From Malachius bipustulatus (lineage: Eukaryota > Arthropoda > Insecta > Coleoptera > Melyridae): a DNA stretch of 64,000 bases. Below the pieces are notes generated by a model. That model was not told where the DNA came from. It saw only the letters and a program-made list of their open reading frames with translations, and did not search any database. Shown one piece after another: positions 11,912-21,723 of the stretch. The stretch lies in the NCBI GenBank assembly GCA_910589415.1, contig OU342639.1, positions 10,672,268-10,736,267 of the forward strand, given 5' to 3'. The position numbers and the translations under genes are program-made. Every line of letters begins with the position of its first letter. Positions within the stretch are counted from its first letter, which is position 1.

Positions 11912-12751
11912 AAAAACAATCAACTCTTAGACTTTGATAATTTTATTCTCTCTTCTTGCTGTTCTCGATATCTGGAAAGAAATGGAAAGTGAGACTTACT
12001 TACAGAATCTAAAATAATGATGAATTTTATTACAATGCGAATTCCGAAGCCTGTTTACATTAAGTTCTTTAAAATGTTTACACTCATTACAAAAATTCAA
12101 AAATCTTAGCTCTTTTTAAATGAAAACTATATATAATAAAACATTTGGCAACAGTGTCATGTGGTAATGAATCACAATTCTTGGGAGAGGAATTGAGAAT
12201 AACGAAAAGTGGGCCGGATATGATTGAGAGTCACCCAATGTGGTATAGATAGATAGATAGAAGCTGACATATTGACTCAAAAAAAGCAGTCCAAAATGAA
12301 CACAAAGAAAAAGCTGTTATTTGGTAGGAGGTTTTCGAGATCTGGCCATGAAAATTACGACAAGTTTGCGTCATGTCAACCCATTTTCACACTGTCAACA
12401 TTTTTTTGAAAATCAGTGAAATTACATTCACGTTAGAACAGATTTTTGAATAGGTTGGGATGAATTTATTTATCGATAAAAAATTAAAAATTAAATTTCA
12501 TCGATTCAGACTCAGATGGTATGAATTTGGATAAAAACGAAGATAGGAAGTCTTCTAGAATATTACAGAAGAGCGCTAATTTCCACACCACCCAAGAGGT
12601 ATAGCGCGTGGCGCGTTTTTTTTAACGTGGTCTCCCCTGAGAAGCCTAATCCACTGAGAAACTTTGTGATATACGCTAACAGTAAAATAAATTATATTAT
12701 TTGATAATCTTCGTTTCGTGCAATTCTTGACGAAAATGTTCGAACGTTGTT

Positions 12752-12804
12752 AAATTTAGTCCGCGTAGCTACGATTAAATATACGCAGTTATGCGGACTA
12801 AATA
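12752..12804. repeat. Array hairpin 10
   Basis: The inner arms are TCCGCGTAGCTACG and CGCAGTTATGCGGA. Compared with hairpin 8, a T to C change turns a T-G wobble into a C-G pair. Confidence 0.8.
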
Positions 12805-13603
12805 TGAAAACAAACAACTTGGTGCTTTCATTCTGTTTTCTCACTTTCCACGAGATCTGAAAAGTGTAATTGCGATTTTAAGTATACCCACCGAACCAAC
12901 ACAAATAATTGTAAATGAGAATTTCTGAGAATGTTTACAATTGTTTCTTAAAAAAGAATTGCACTTAACACTAATAAGCACTTAAGACTAAGAATAAAAA
13001 ATCAGAACGTATGAGCTTCTCTCGCTCGTCCATCTTCTTTAAAGTAAGAAGATTTCTCACCAAATACAGCAACTGAAGCGATGATTACGATTATAAACCA
13101 CGTAATTGCACAGCTTCCCTTGCTGGACCTAATGAAACAAACACTTTTAAACTTATTTCCTCTCTTCGTAGTAATCCATCATAGCAGCATTGATGTTTCC
13201 TGCGATTCGAAAATAAATCATTCCGTAAACGCGGTGGAGGTGCAAAAATGTCCAAGAAGAGATGAAATGCAAATGAAAATTTATTCAAAATACTGCCACT
13301 TTCATTCATATCTGCAGAGAAGGTAAAAACAGTTTGAAAAACCGAGAAAAGCAAAAATTATAGAGCCATGTGATTTAAAAGATTCAAATTTAGATTTTTT
13401 CCAATAAATGTATAGCTTTTCTAGAATATAGAAAAGGGGTAATTTCCACACAGCCCAAGAGGTATAGATGTTCCCCCCCTTTTTTTTAACGTGGTATCCC
13501 GTGACGGAGAGACTCAATAATATGCGCTTGCAGTAAAATAAATTCTGTTATTTAGTAATCTTCGTCTCCTGGCAAGATTTGACGAAAATGTTCGAACGTT
13601 TTT

Positions 13604-13660
13604 ACATTTAGCGCCGAGGTAGTACGATTAAATATATACGCACTAACTCGGACTAAATGT
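13604..13660. repeat. Array hairpin 11
   Basis: The inner arms are CGCCGAGGTAGTACG and CGCACTAACTCGGA. The loop is two bases longer (ATTAAATATATA). Confidence 0.8.
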
Positions 13661-14258
13661 GAAAACAATCAACTCTTAGACTTTGATAATTCTATTCTCT
13701 CTTCTCACTGTTCTCGATAGCTGGAAAGAAATGGAAAGTGAGACTTACTTACAGAATCTAAAATAATGAATTTTATTACAGTGAGAATTCCGAAGCCTGT
13801 TTACTGTTTACATTAACTTTTTCAAAATGTTTACACTCATTACAAAAATTAAAAAGTCTTAGCTCTTTTAAATGAAAACTACATATAATAAAACATTTGG
13901 CAACAGTGCCATGTGGTAATGAATCACAATTTTTGGAGAGGAATTGAGAATATCGAAGAGTGGGCCGAATAATATTGAGAGTCACCCAATGTGGTATAGA
14001 TAGATAGATAGAAGCTGACATAGAAGAATCTTCACTTGCATGCACTGTCAAATATATACATCACTCGCTTGCGCCAGGGAGATCAATAATAAAAATAAAC
14101 TAGAGAATCTTTAATGAACTACAAAAGGGTTACATAACAATTATGTTCTCAGATTCGCTATAATGTCTTCCCGATTAGTTATACGCAGAAGTAATAATAA
14201 GTAAATAATCTTCGTTTCCTGAAAGATCGAAGATCGGTGAAAAGGTTCAAAAGTTTTC

Positions 14259-14315
14259 ACATTTAGTTCCGGTTGAATACGATTAAATATATACGCATTC
14301 ACCCGGACTAAATGT
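14259..14315. repeat. Array hairpin 12
   Basis: The inner arms are TTCCGGTTGAATACG and CGCATTCACCCGGA. CCGG/CCGG and TGAAT/ATTCA pair. Confidence 0.85.
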
Positions 14316-15366
14316 GAAAACAATCAACACTTGTTGCTTTCATTCTGTTTTCTCACTGCCCATGAGATCTGAAAAGTGTAATTATAAATTTAATTGTACC
14401 GACCGAGCCAACACAAATAATAAATGTAATGTGAATTTCTGAGACTGTTTACAATAATTTCTTAAAAGATAGTTGCACTTAAGACTGTAAGAATAAAAAA
14501 TCAGAACGTAGGTAGGTACCTATAAGCTTCTCTCGTTCGTCCATCTTCTTTAATAAGCAGATTTCTCACCAAATATATCAAGTGCCGCTCCGTAATACGA
14601 TTATAAATCACGTAATTACAGAACTCCACTTGCTGTATCTAATGAAACAAACTCCTTTAAACTTTGTTTCTCTTCATATGTAGTTAATCGCCTTCATGAT
14701 TTCGATGTTTCCTGTGAATGCGGTTATAAAATAATCGGAAAAAATCTATCTTTCAGTAGACAAGGTTAAGGTTGACGAAAAATATGCAGGAAAGCAAAAA
14801 AGTGAAGAGACGTGATTTAGAGGATTTATAGATTTTACGGCCTATACTTACAGAATATTTCACAAATAGTTCGACATAATATAAATTCCTGTGACGACTG
14901 TTGACATTGCCGTTTATAAAACAATTATTTCACTTGAGACAAGAATTATTATTATAAAAAATTCGCTGAAAAAACTCTTCTCATTTTGTCCGTTTTCGTT
15001 CTATTGTCTTCCTCTGAAAATGAGTTTTCCTTTAAGAAACAACAATGGAAAAGTGTTCCACAAAATAAAACAGACTCACGCAAAAGTTAACAAGTCAAAA
15101 TTTACAGTTTTTAAGACCGTTGAAGCCGCAAAATTGAAATAGGCGAAGACTCGATTGCTCTATAGGAGAAGAGACTCTATGTTTCAGACATATCAACACG
15201 AAACATTCAAATGATTTAGAGGAATATAGAAAAGCAAATAAACAGACTAAAAAGACATGAATGAGAAAAAGTGAAAGATAGGACCAGACATGTTAATAAT
15301 AATAATAATAATATCCTTCATTGACCAACAGATTACTCTAATAACAGGACATATTAAAAGAAAAAA

Positions 15367-15782
15367 GGGTGAATATCTAGATGAGCGGCATGGGTATAGG
15401 GCGAAATGGCTTATACTATCGGATAGCTCGTGTCTCTAGGAGTATCAAGGTACCATTGAATTTTTGCGCCGGCAAGTAATAGTCGAGATATAAGGCCTTA
15501 AAGTGTCATCCTTGCCCTAATACGTATATTCGTCATATGATTGCGCTCGAACAGGAAACGCTCGATCGTCGTGTTTCCGACGGATAAGCGAGCTGCCTGT
15601 TCGCGCGTATAATGTTCGAATACACGTATTAGGGCAAGGATGAAACTTTAAGGCCTTATTTCTCGACTATTACGTGCCGGCGCAAAAATTCAATGGTACC
15701 TTGATACTCCTAGAGACACGAGCTATCCGATAGTATAAGCCATTTCGCCCTATACCCATGCCGCTCATCTAGATATTCACCC
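15367..15782. mobile_element. 416-bp near-perfect palindromic MITE
   Basis: The two halves are inverted copies of each other over nearly the whole length. The element begins GGGTGAATATCTAGATGAGC and ends with its reverse complement. The halves differ by scattered substitutions for about 160 bases and then more loosely toward the centre near 15575. It contains no ORF. The flanks are A-rich (aaaaaa before, aaag after), so a target duplication cannot be read with confidence. It sits inside the LINE E 3' region and is therefore younger than that insertion. Confidence 0.8.
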
Positions 15783-15906
15783 AAAGTTTTCTGAAAATAT
15801 ATAGGATGCATGTACACCCTTAAACTAATAATCATTCAATAATTTAAGAATTAACTCAAAAAACTTCTTCCGCGCAGGCTAGAATGCCTGTTAGCAGAGC
15901 TCGTAT

Positions 15907-16493
15907 TTAGATCGCAATATTCGCTAATTTGATTAAAAGTAGTCGACATAACATAAACTGGCGATCTCGAAAGCACATTGGACCTGGCAACTTTTGTGTA
16001 AAATATACATCAATATTTCTAGAGTTGAAACTTGGTATTCTGTAATTAAACTCTGAAAGCAGCTCAGGGCAGTCTACTTTGTTGTGGGATATGGAATATA
16101 GAAATTTCACTGCCGTCATCTGTCTCCTTTTGTCAAGTGATGCAACTCCAAATCGCTCCAATAACAAGGAGTGATCAATGCCTCTAGGCGGAAAGATATG
16201 ATACACTCTCACATTCAGGAGCTTAAGGAACTTCCTCTGCACCCTTTTCAGTTCGTCAATGTAGCAATAATACTGCGGGGACCAAACTATGCTGCAATAT
16301 TCTAATTTAGATTTGAGACGTACGCGTAATACAAGATTTTCAAAGAACGTGCATCTGTGAAATGCGTACTATTTCTGGATGTAAAATACCCTAGCATTCT
16401 CAAAGCATGTTTCGTCACGTATTCCACATGTCCAGAAAAGGACTTTCGTGAGTTAAAGACAACGCACAGTATCAGTACGAGTGAAAAGTACAT
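15907..16493 (-). pseudogene. LINE E reverse transcriptase C-terminal remnant
   Basis: Two minus-strand frames make up the remnant. The upstream one (16302-16493) includes FSGHVEYVTKHALRML and DARSLKILYYAYV. The downstream one (15907-16242) begins at the conserved QRKFLKLLNV and continues to a stop. Between them lies the expected LEYCSIVWSP stretch with a frameshift. This is the region after the palm domain of jockey-like reverse transcriptases. The catalytic YADD region and the endonuclease are absent because the copy is 5'-truncated, so it cannot be functional. Confidence 0.75.
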
Positions 16494-16503
16494 CTTTGTC
16501 TAA

Positions 16504-17760
16504 TATTGGCTAAAAAACCGTTCAAAATAAAAACAAAAAAAAACATTTTTTTTTAAGAAATTTTAAAAATCTGACAGTGAAAAACCACGACAAGGCGCGG
16601 TGTCAGCGCATTGTCACACTGTCACACTGTCACACCCAGGATAGACTATAGATCTTTTGAAAAGGTGAGATCAACTATTGATCGATAAAAAATTGAGAAT
16701 TAAAATTTCATCGATTCCGACTCAGAAGGTACGAATTTGGATAAAAAAGAAAGAAGGAAATCTTCTAGAACATTACAGAAGTGCGCTAATTTCCACACCA
16801 CCCAAGAGGTATAGCGCGTGGCGCGTTTTTTTTAACGTGGTCTCCCCTGAGAGGCCTAAATCCACGATGAAGTTCAAAGGTAACCTATATACCACCTGAA
16901 TACATAAAGGATAAATTTACTTACACATGATTCTTTTCCTCTCAAAAATGATGAAAAGGGTTACATTTGTTCTTAGATCCACTAATGACTTCACGATTAG
17001 TTAAACGGTGAAATCAAAAGCGGATCTGAAAACAATGTCTCCCTCGCCTCTGGATAGGTACTTGCTGATGAGTTTCTTCTTGTCTGTTACAGTCTCGAGA
17101 TCTGAACACTAGGAGGCTTTAAATGTACTTACCGAATCAACGCAAATAATAATTCGAATTGTGAAATTTTACAGTAATTTCTAAAAAAATACAATCACTT
17201 AAGACTAAGAATAAAAAAATGAGAGGGTATAAACTTCTATTTTCCGTTCATCTTCTTTTTCCTTTCTTTTTAGAACTAAGCTTCTTACCAACAAAAAAAA
17301 GTGCGTACGATTACAAATCACGTTTCACCGAGCCTCACTTGTTGTAGGTATCTAAATCCAGAAAAACAATATTGGAATAACTTGCTCAGTAATGTTCGTC
17401 TCCTGGCAAGATTTGACGAAAATATTCGAACGTTTTCACATTTAGAGCCGGATTAGTACGATTAAATATACGCACTAGCCTGGACTAAATGTGAAAACAA
17501 TCAACTCTAGACTTTGATAATTTTATTCTCTCTTCTCACTGTTCTCCATATCTGGAAAGAAATGGAAAGTGAAACTAACATAATCTAAAATAATAAATTT
17601 AATTGAAACGTTGTCATCACTGCGGCTACAAAAATTCAAAAATCACAGGGGTCTTTTGAAAGAAAATTTTAAAACATCGTCAATGCATTGTCACCCTGTC
17701 AACATTTAAGTGTATTTTTTTAATAAAAAACGCAGTATTGAGGACGACATCACTTTTCGA
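16504..17760. repeat. Complex repeat array, segment 4
   Basis: The array resumes at ggctaaaaaaccgttcaaaat. It holds the GC box at 16783-16856 and the hairpin at 17438. The segment around 16560-17340 corresponds to 5290-6080 in segment 1. No gene is visible. Confidence 0.85.
17438..17492. repeat. Array hairpin 13
   Basis: The inner arms are AGCCGGATTAGTACG and CGCACTAGCCTGGA. Most pairs hold, with two G-T oppositions. Confidence 0.8.
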
Positions 17761-18082
17761 AAATCACCCAAACTCATGAAATGTTCACCGATCCTGACCC
17801 CCAGATCACGAAAAAGGGGTTTTCCAAAATTCACCTGTCCACGATATGTGGGGGTCATGATCGGTGGACGTTTGATTGTTTATATATTTATATTTATACC
17901 GGGTGTCCCATTAGTACAGGATTGTTCTCTGGCAGCTTTACTTTTGAAGTTAGAAAAAAAAAGATGTGACAGAAAAGTTGTGTGGTTTGAAGAGAATCTA
18001 CAACCTAAAATAATTTTCAGCTATACACGGTGGCCCAATATCGCTGTACGCCTTAAAACTTTATTATTTTAAGTAGGACACC
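17761..18082. repeat. Dispersed repeat block G, copy 2, left part
   Basis: This matches 6602-6932, including the ACCGATC/GATCGGT hairpin arms and the GGGTGTCC/GGACACCC small element. It stops at ccctata, where the LINE A tail begins. The missing right part is found at 27553-27828, on the other side of the retrotransposon nest. Confidence 0.7.
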
Positions 18083-18083
18083 C

Positions 18084-18118
<35 letters not shown>

Positions 18119-18442
18119 CCTTTATTATCCACTTTTTAACAGCCCTTTAAGCTCATAAAGTAGCAATAAATAAATAAATATACTAAGTGGAAAGTAGGTT
18201 CAGATTCAGATCATAATAAATTATGACATCTGATCTACCATCTGCACCTTTAATATAATATAACAAAACATTATAACACATAAGGCTTACGGCCTATTAT
18301 TATTAATTTATATAATCTCACAACAAGAAAAAAAAATTGTATACAATTCCTACTAATCTATAACCTACAGCCAGCATAATAAACTACCTTAAACTTTAAT
18401 ACATTTTTCCCTTTGCTTCTGGAACAGACACTTCAGTCTCTT

Positions 18443-20870
18443 TCACTTGTTATATATAATTTTGAAATCTGGAAAGGGGATTGCTTCAACCACACACTTC
18501 CGCACGGCACTGACCCACAAACAACTGTTTATGGATATTTTTTTGAATGACACACATGACAGTCCGAATGTTGTTACCTTTAACCTGTTCATAGTCGACG
18601 CAACATTATAGGAAAATGATCTTTTATACAATTTTTTAATATGAATTGGTATAGTTAGGATGTTACGTCGTCGTATGTTCAGGTTATGCACATCTGTCCT
18701 GAATGTCAATCTTTCTAGCAGGTAAGGAGGCATCTTGTATTTTATTACTTTATAAAAATAACAAGCAGAATGCAACTGTCGCCTGTTGTACATATTCAAC
18801 CAACCAATATCCCTAAGTCTATGTGAAACTCTTTGCCGTCTTCGTATTCCAAAGATGAGCTTCAGGCATGAATTCCAAACTTTTTGAATTCTTCTCACAT
18901 CTGTTCTGTCGATTCATGGACCATATATGTTGTCACAATAGTTCAGCCTGGAGAGAACCAAAGAATCACACAATCTTTTTTTCATTTCCCCATTGAAGTA
19001 GTGCCTATGCGGATAAATCGCCTTCAGGGCAGAATATGCAGATCTCAGTAAACTGGATATATGGTCCTTAAATCTTAGTTTCCGGTCAATCGTTAGACCG
19101 AGGCTTCTTCCACAAGGCATGATATCAATTTTCTGCTCATCCAGAACAATTTGCAACTGAGATTTCAAAAAATCATAGTGTTTATCACTGCAAAAAAGAA
19201 CAGCAGTTGTTTTTCCTGGATTGAGTTTCAACGAATGCTCTGTGGAAGTGCTGAGTAACCTGCTTGAATCATCATTGATACATTGATTAACCTCAAGAAC
19301 ATCTTCTGGTTTGAATTCAAGGTAAAGCTGCGTATCGTCTGCATAAAAGTGATATTTACAATGTATAATGTTTGTCTCGAATTGAGAGGTATATAGAGCA
19401 TACATTAATGGTCCCAGCACACTCCCTTGAGGGACTCCGCTGTGTACAGTCAGGAAATCTGAATCTCTACCCCGATAAACGACACGCTGCTGTCTACCAG
19501 TTAAGAATGATCTTAATAATCCTATAGAATGAGGAGCAAACCTAAGGTAGTGCAAGAGAGAAATCAGGACCCTGTGGTCAATCAAATCAAATGCCCTGGT
19601 ATAATCAAGGAGGATCAAAATAGTGGCCTTGTCCCTGTCAAGACCTTGAATGATATCATTCGTGATATACGACAAAGCGGTATTACAATTGTAGCCACGT
19701 CTGAAACCTGACTGGTTCCTCGGCAAGATTTGGTTTTCCTCCAAAAATGACCCCATCTGAGCTGCCATAACCTTCTCTAAGACCTTCGACAAAATCGGTA
19801 AAATGCTTATTGACCTAATATGCTTCAGCTCAGATACGTTTACCTTTTTTGGCATAGCAATTACATCTGCTTTCTTCCACATGGCTGGAAAGTAGGAGTC
19901 TTCAATACATTTGTTGACAATAAAAGTTATGTATGGTACAATAAATGGACAGCACAGTTTTATCACAGTATCATTCAAACCATCAAAGCCGGTAGATTGA
20001 GTTTTTATTCTCAGTAAAATATTCGCAATAATATCATCAGTAACAATTTTAAATGAAAACTTCTGATAAATACCTGCCCTTACATTTGATTGATAGAACT
20101 TAATAACATCTTCAGATGCAGGTTGTTTTGTAGTTGTCACATCAGTAAAGAATTCATTCACTTTGTTTTGATCATTCATCAAACAAGTCGGCAGTATGTT
20201 ACTTTTCTTTTTCAAAATATTCAATTTTCCAACTTCTTTCCAAATCTCCCTATCACTAGCATTCCTCAGTCTATAATTTAAATATGCTTTTTTCTCTGAC
20301 TTGATAGCAGTTGTTGTAAAATTTCTGAGTTGTTTGTAGTAATCCCAATGTTCCTGTCTTGAGGTCTGTCTAAATCTATCTCGTGCTCTGTCCCGCAGTT
20401 TCTGCATTTTTCTAATATTTTCAGTTATCCAAGGTGACTGAGCATGTTTGTTATTATTTCTCATCCCTTTTACAGGAGCATGTATGTTCAACAGGTACAA
20501 TATATTATCTGTAATAAATTTGACCATGTCATCGATGCTATCCATTTGATAAATTAAGTTCCACGAAAGTGACTCAAGATCACTCTGAAAGTGCGCCAAA
20601 TTGATCTGTTTAATTGGTCTGTAAGTGTATAACTCTGGCATCCCTTTTATAACTTCTCGTCTATCTATATTAATACTAAAGTATATCCATGAATGATCTG
20701 CTATAAGAACGTCCCCCGTACCCGCATCTTGAACATCAAAATTTACAAACAACAAATCAATTAGTGTCTCAGAGGTAGGTGTAATGCGCGTTGGCTCATT
20801 TATTAATTGTGTAAGCCCAAACGTATTAATGATGTGTAATAGTTGTTTGGATAATTGTATCCACAATGAT
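18443..20870 (-). pseudogene. LINE A ORF2, endonuclease end and reverse transcriptase
   Basis: The frame reads from the distal endonuclease (INEPTRITP, TLIDLLF, LIADHSWIYF, which are the TRIT, SxID and DH motifs) through the reverse transcriptase. Visible motifs are ILILLDYTRAFDLIDH (first catalytic aspartate), HSGVPQGSVLGPLMYALYTS, and FYADDTQLY (catalytic DD), followed by LKLNPGKT. An in-frame TGA at 18914-18916 (after NYCDNIYGP) interrupts it; reading in the same frame continues (IDRTDVRRIQKVW) to a natural end at 18443. This single stop and the nested insertions make the copy inactive. The residues before about 20870 belong to LINE B. Confidence 0.85.
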
Positions 20871-21723
20871 GCCTTGCACTGGTGATATAAGCACACAGAC
20901 ACTAACCAATTATCCAACTCAACCTGAAGCAGGGTCAGTGTTATGCACCGGTGAGGGGACTGGAGTGACGGGAAGGAAGAAGAATAGCGGCAGGCATAAA
21001 GGTCAACCGCCAGAGAGGGGTGTTTTGGAGTTTGAAGAAGGAGCAGGCATCGTTGGGAAATTAACAGTAGAAGTGGGAGCTGTAGAAAAGGGAATCCACC
21101 CTAGTGTAACAACTCAAACAGCCGGAAGCAGCTCAAGACCGCAAATTCTCGTCCTCACGGACGAATCTGGTAGATTCGTTAGTAGGTTACTGAGGAAGAG
21201 GCTTCAGGACAAGTATCTGGTGACGACCATCTTCAAGCCGGAAGCACTGTTCATAGAGGTAATTCGGAACATTGACAAGTTAACGGAAAAACTGAAGGAA
21301 AATGACTTTGTAATTATATTTGCTGGACGTAATAATTTTAACAGTGGTTATTATGCTGATGTGCGCTGCTTAAAAGGTAAGCTAAAACACGTAAATGCAA
21401 AGATTGTAGTTTCATCGGTGCTTTATAGCTCAGATTCTGGCTTTAATAGTTTTGCATATAAACTTAACAGGGGGCTTTTTTCCTTGACAAGTGATAACAA
21501 GAGAATACAGTTAGTTGATGTAAATTTGTGTAAGGTAAAGACTTTTCTTGCCTCAAACCACTTTTTTGTTAGTGAATTTATACATTGTGTCATGAACGGG
21601 ACTCACATAGAATACGAACCATTGATAAACGGTAATCTTGTTAACATCCAGATATTAGATAATATTACAGCCTCTAATAAGTATTTTTTAGCACATCTAC
21701 CTTATCTGGGCCACGAGATGTAA
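20866..21723 (+). CDS. LINE B ORF1, SGNH-hydrolase-like protein
   Basis: This 285-residue protein has a low-complexity N-terminal region (about residues 1-85, rich in G, E and T). A domain follows whose first motif is LVLTDESGRF and whose later motif is FVIIFAGRNNF. These positions match the block I (GDS-like) and block III (GxND-like) motifs of the SGNH esterase fold found in ORF1 of CR1-like retrotransposons. The expected serine appears as S in DES. In that family ORF1 accompanies the element RNA. The frame ends 20 bases before the ORF2 start. The start may lie a few codons downstream, because the first bases are close to the insertion junction. Confidence 0.75.
   Translation: MMPCTGDISTQTLTNYPTQPEAGSVLCTGEGTGVTGRKKNSGRHKGQPPERGVLEFEEGAGIVGKLTVEVGAVEKGIHPSVTTQTAGSSSRPQILVLTDESGRFVSRLLRKRLQDKYLVTTIFKPEALFIEVIRNIDKLTEKLKENDFVIIFAGRNNFNSGYYADVRCLKGKLKHVNAKIVVSSVLYSSDSGFNSFAYKLNRGLFSLTSDNKRIQLVDVNLCKVKTFLASNHFFVSEFIHCVMNGTHIEYEPLINGNLVNIQILDNITASNKYFLAHLPYLGHEM

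Larger units (their letters stand above)
9486..15293. repeat. Complex repeat array, segment 3
   Basis: Six hairpins lie at 9920, 10982, 11856, 12752, 13604 and 14259. GC boxes lie at 10799-10872 and 12573-12646, with the GGGG/CCCC variant form at 11675-11755 and 13432-13507. A short GATA run occurs at 12250-12260 and again at 13998-14012. The part 14880-15290 is a further module (ttctcattttgtccgttttcg...) that recurs near 29300, 35370, 54920 and 58020. The ORF at 14891-15142 is frameshifted in the other module copies. No gene is visible. Confidence 0.85.
15294..16503 (-). mobile_element. 5'-truncated non-LTR retrotransposon (LINE E)
   Basis: The fragment lies on the minus strand. Its 3' end carries an (ATT)n tail, seen as aataataat from 15296. 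Its 3' region resembles that of the fragment at 31346-31620: tgaccaacagattactctaataacaggac here against tgcccaacag...aatagaggac there, so both belong to one family. Only the C-terminal part of the reverse transcriptase protein remains. It is itself interrupted by the palindrome at 15367-15782. Array sequence continues on both sides (taggaccagacatgtt before, ggctaaaaaacc after). Confidence 0.8.

Noticed and set aside
12240..12262. GATA microsatellites as functional sites
   Set aside because: They are short, variable runs typical of slippage and are absent from many units.
20850..20880. Target duplication of LINE B
   Set aside because: I compared sequence after the tail (acgtgccagtcat) with sequence before ORF1 and found no match, so no duplication is claimed.
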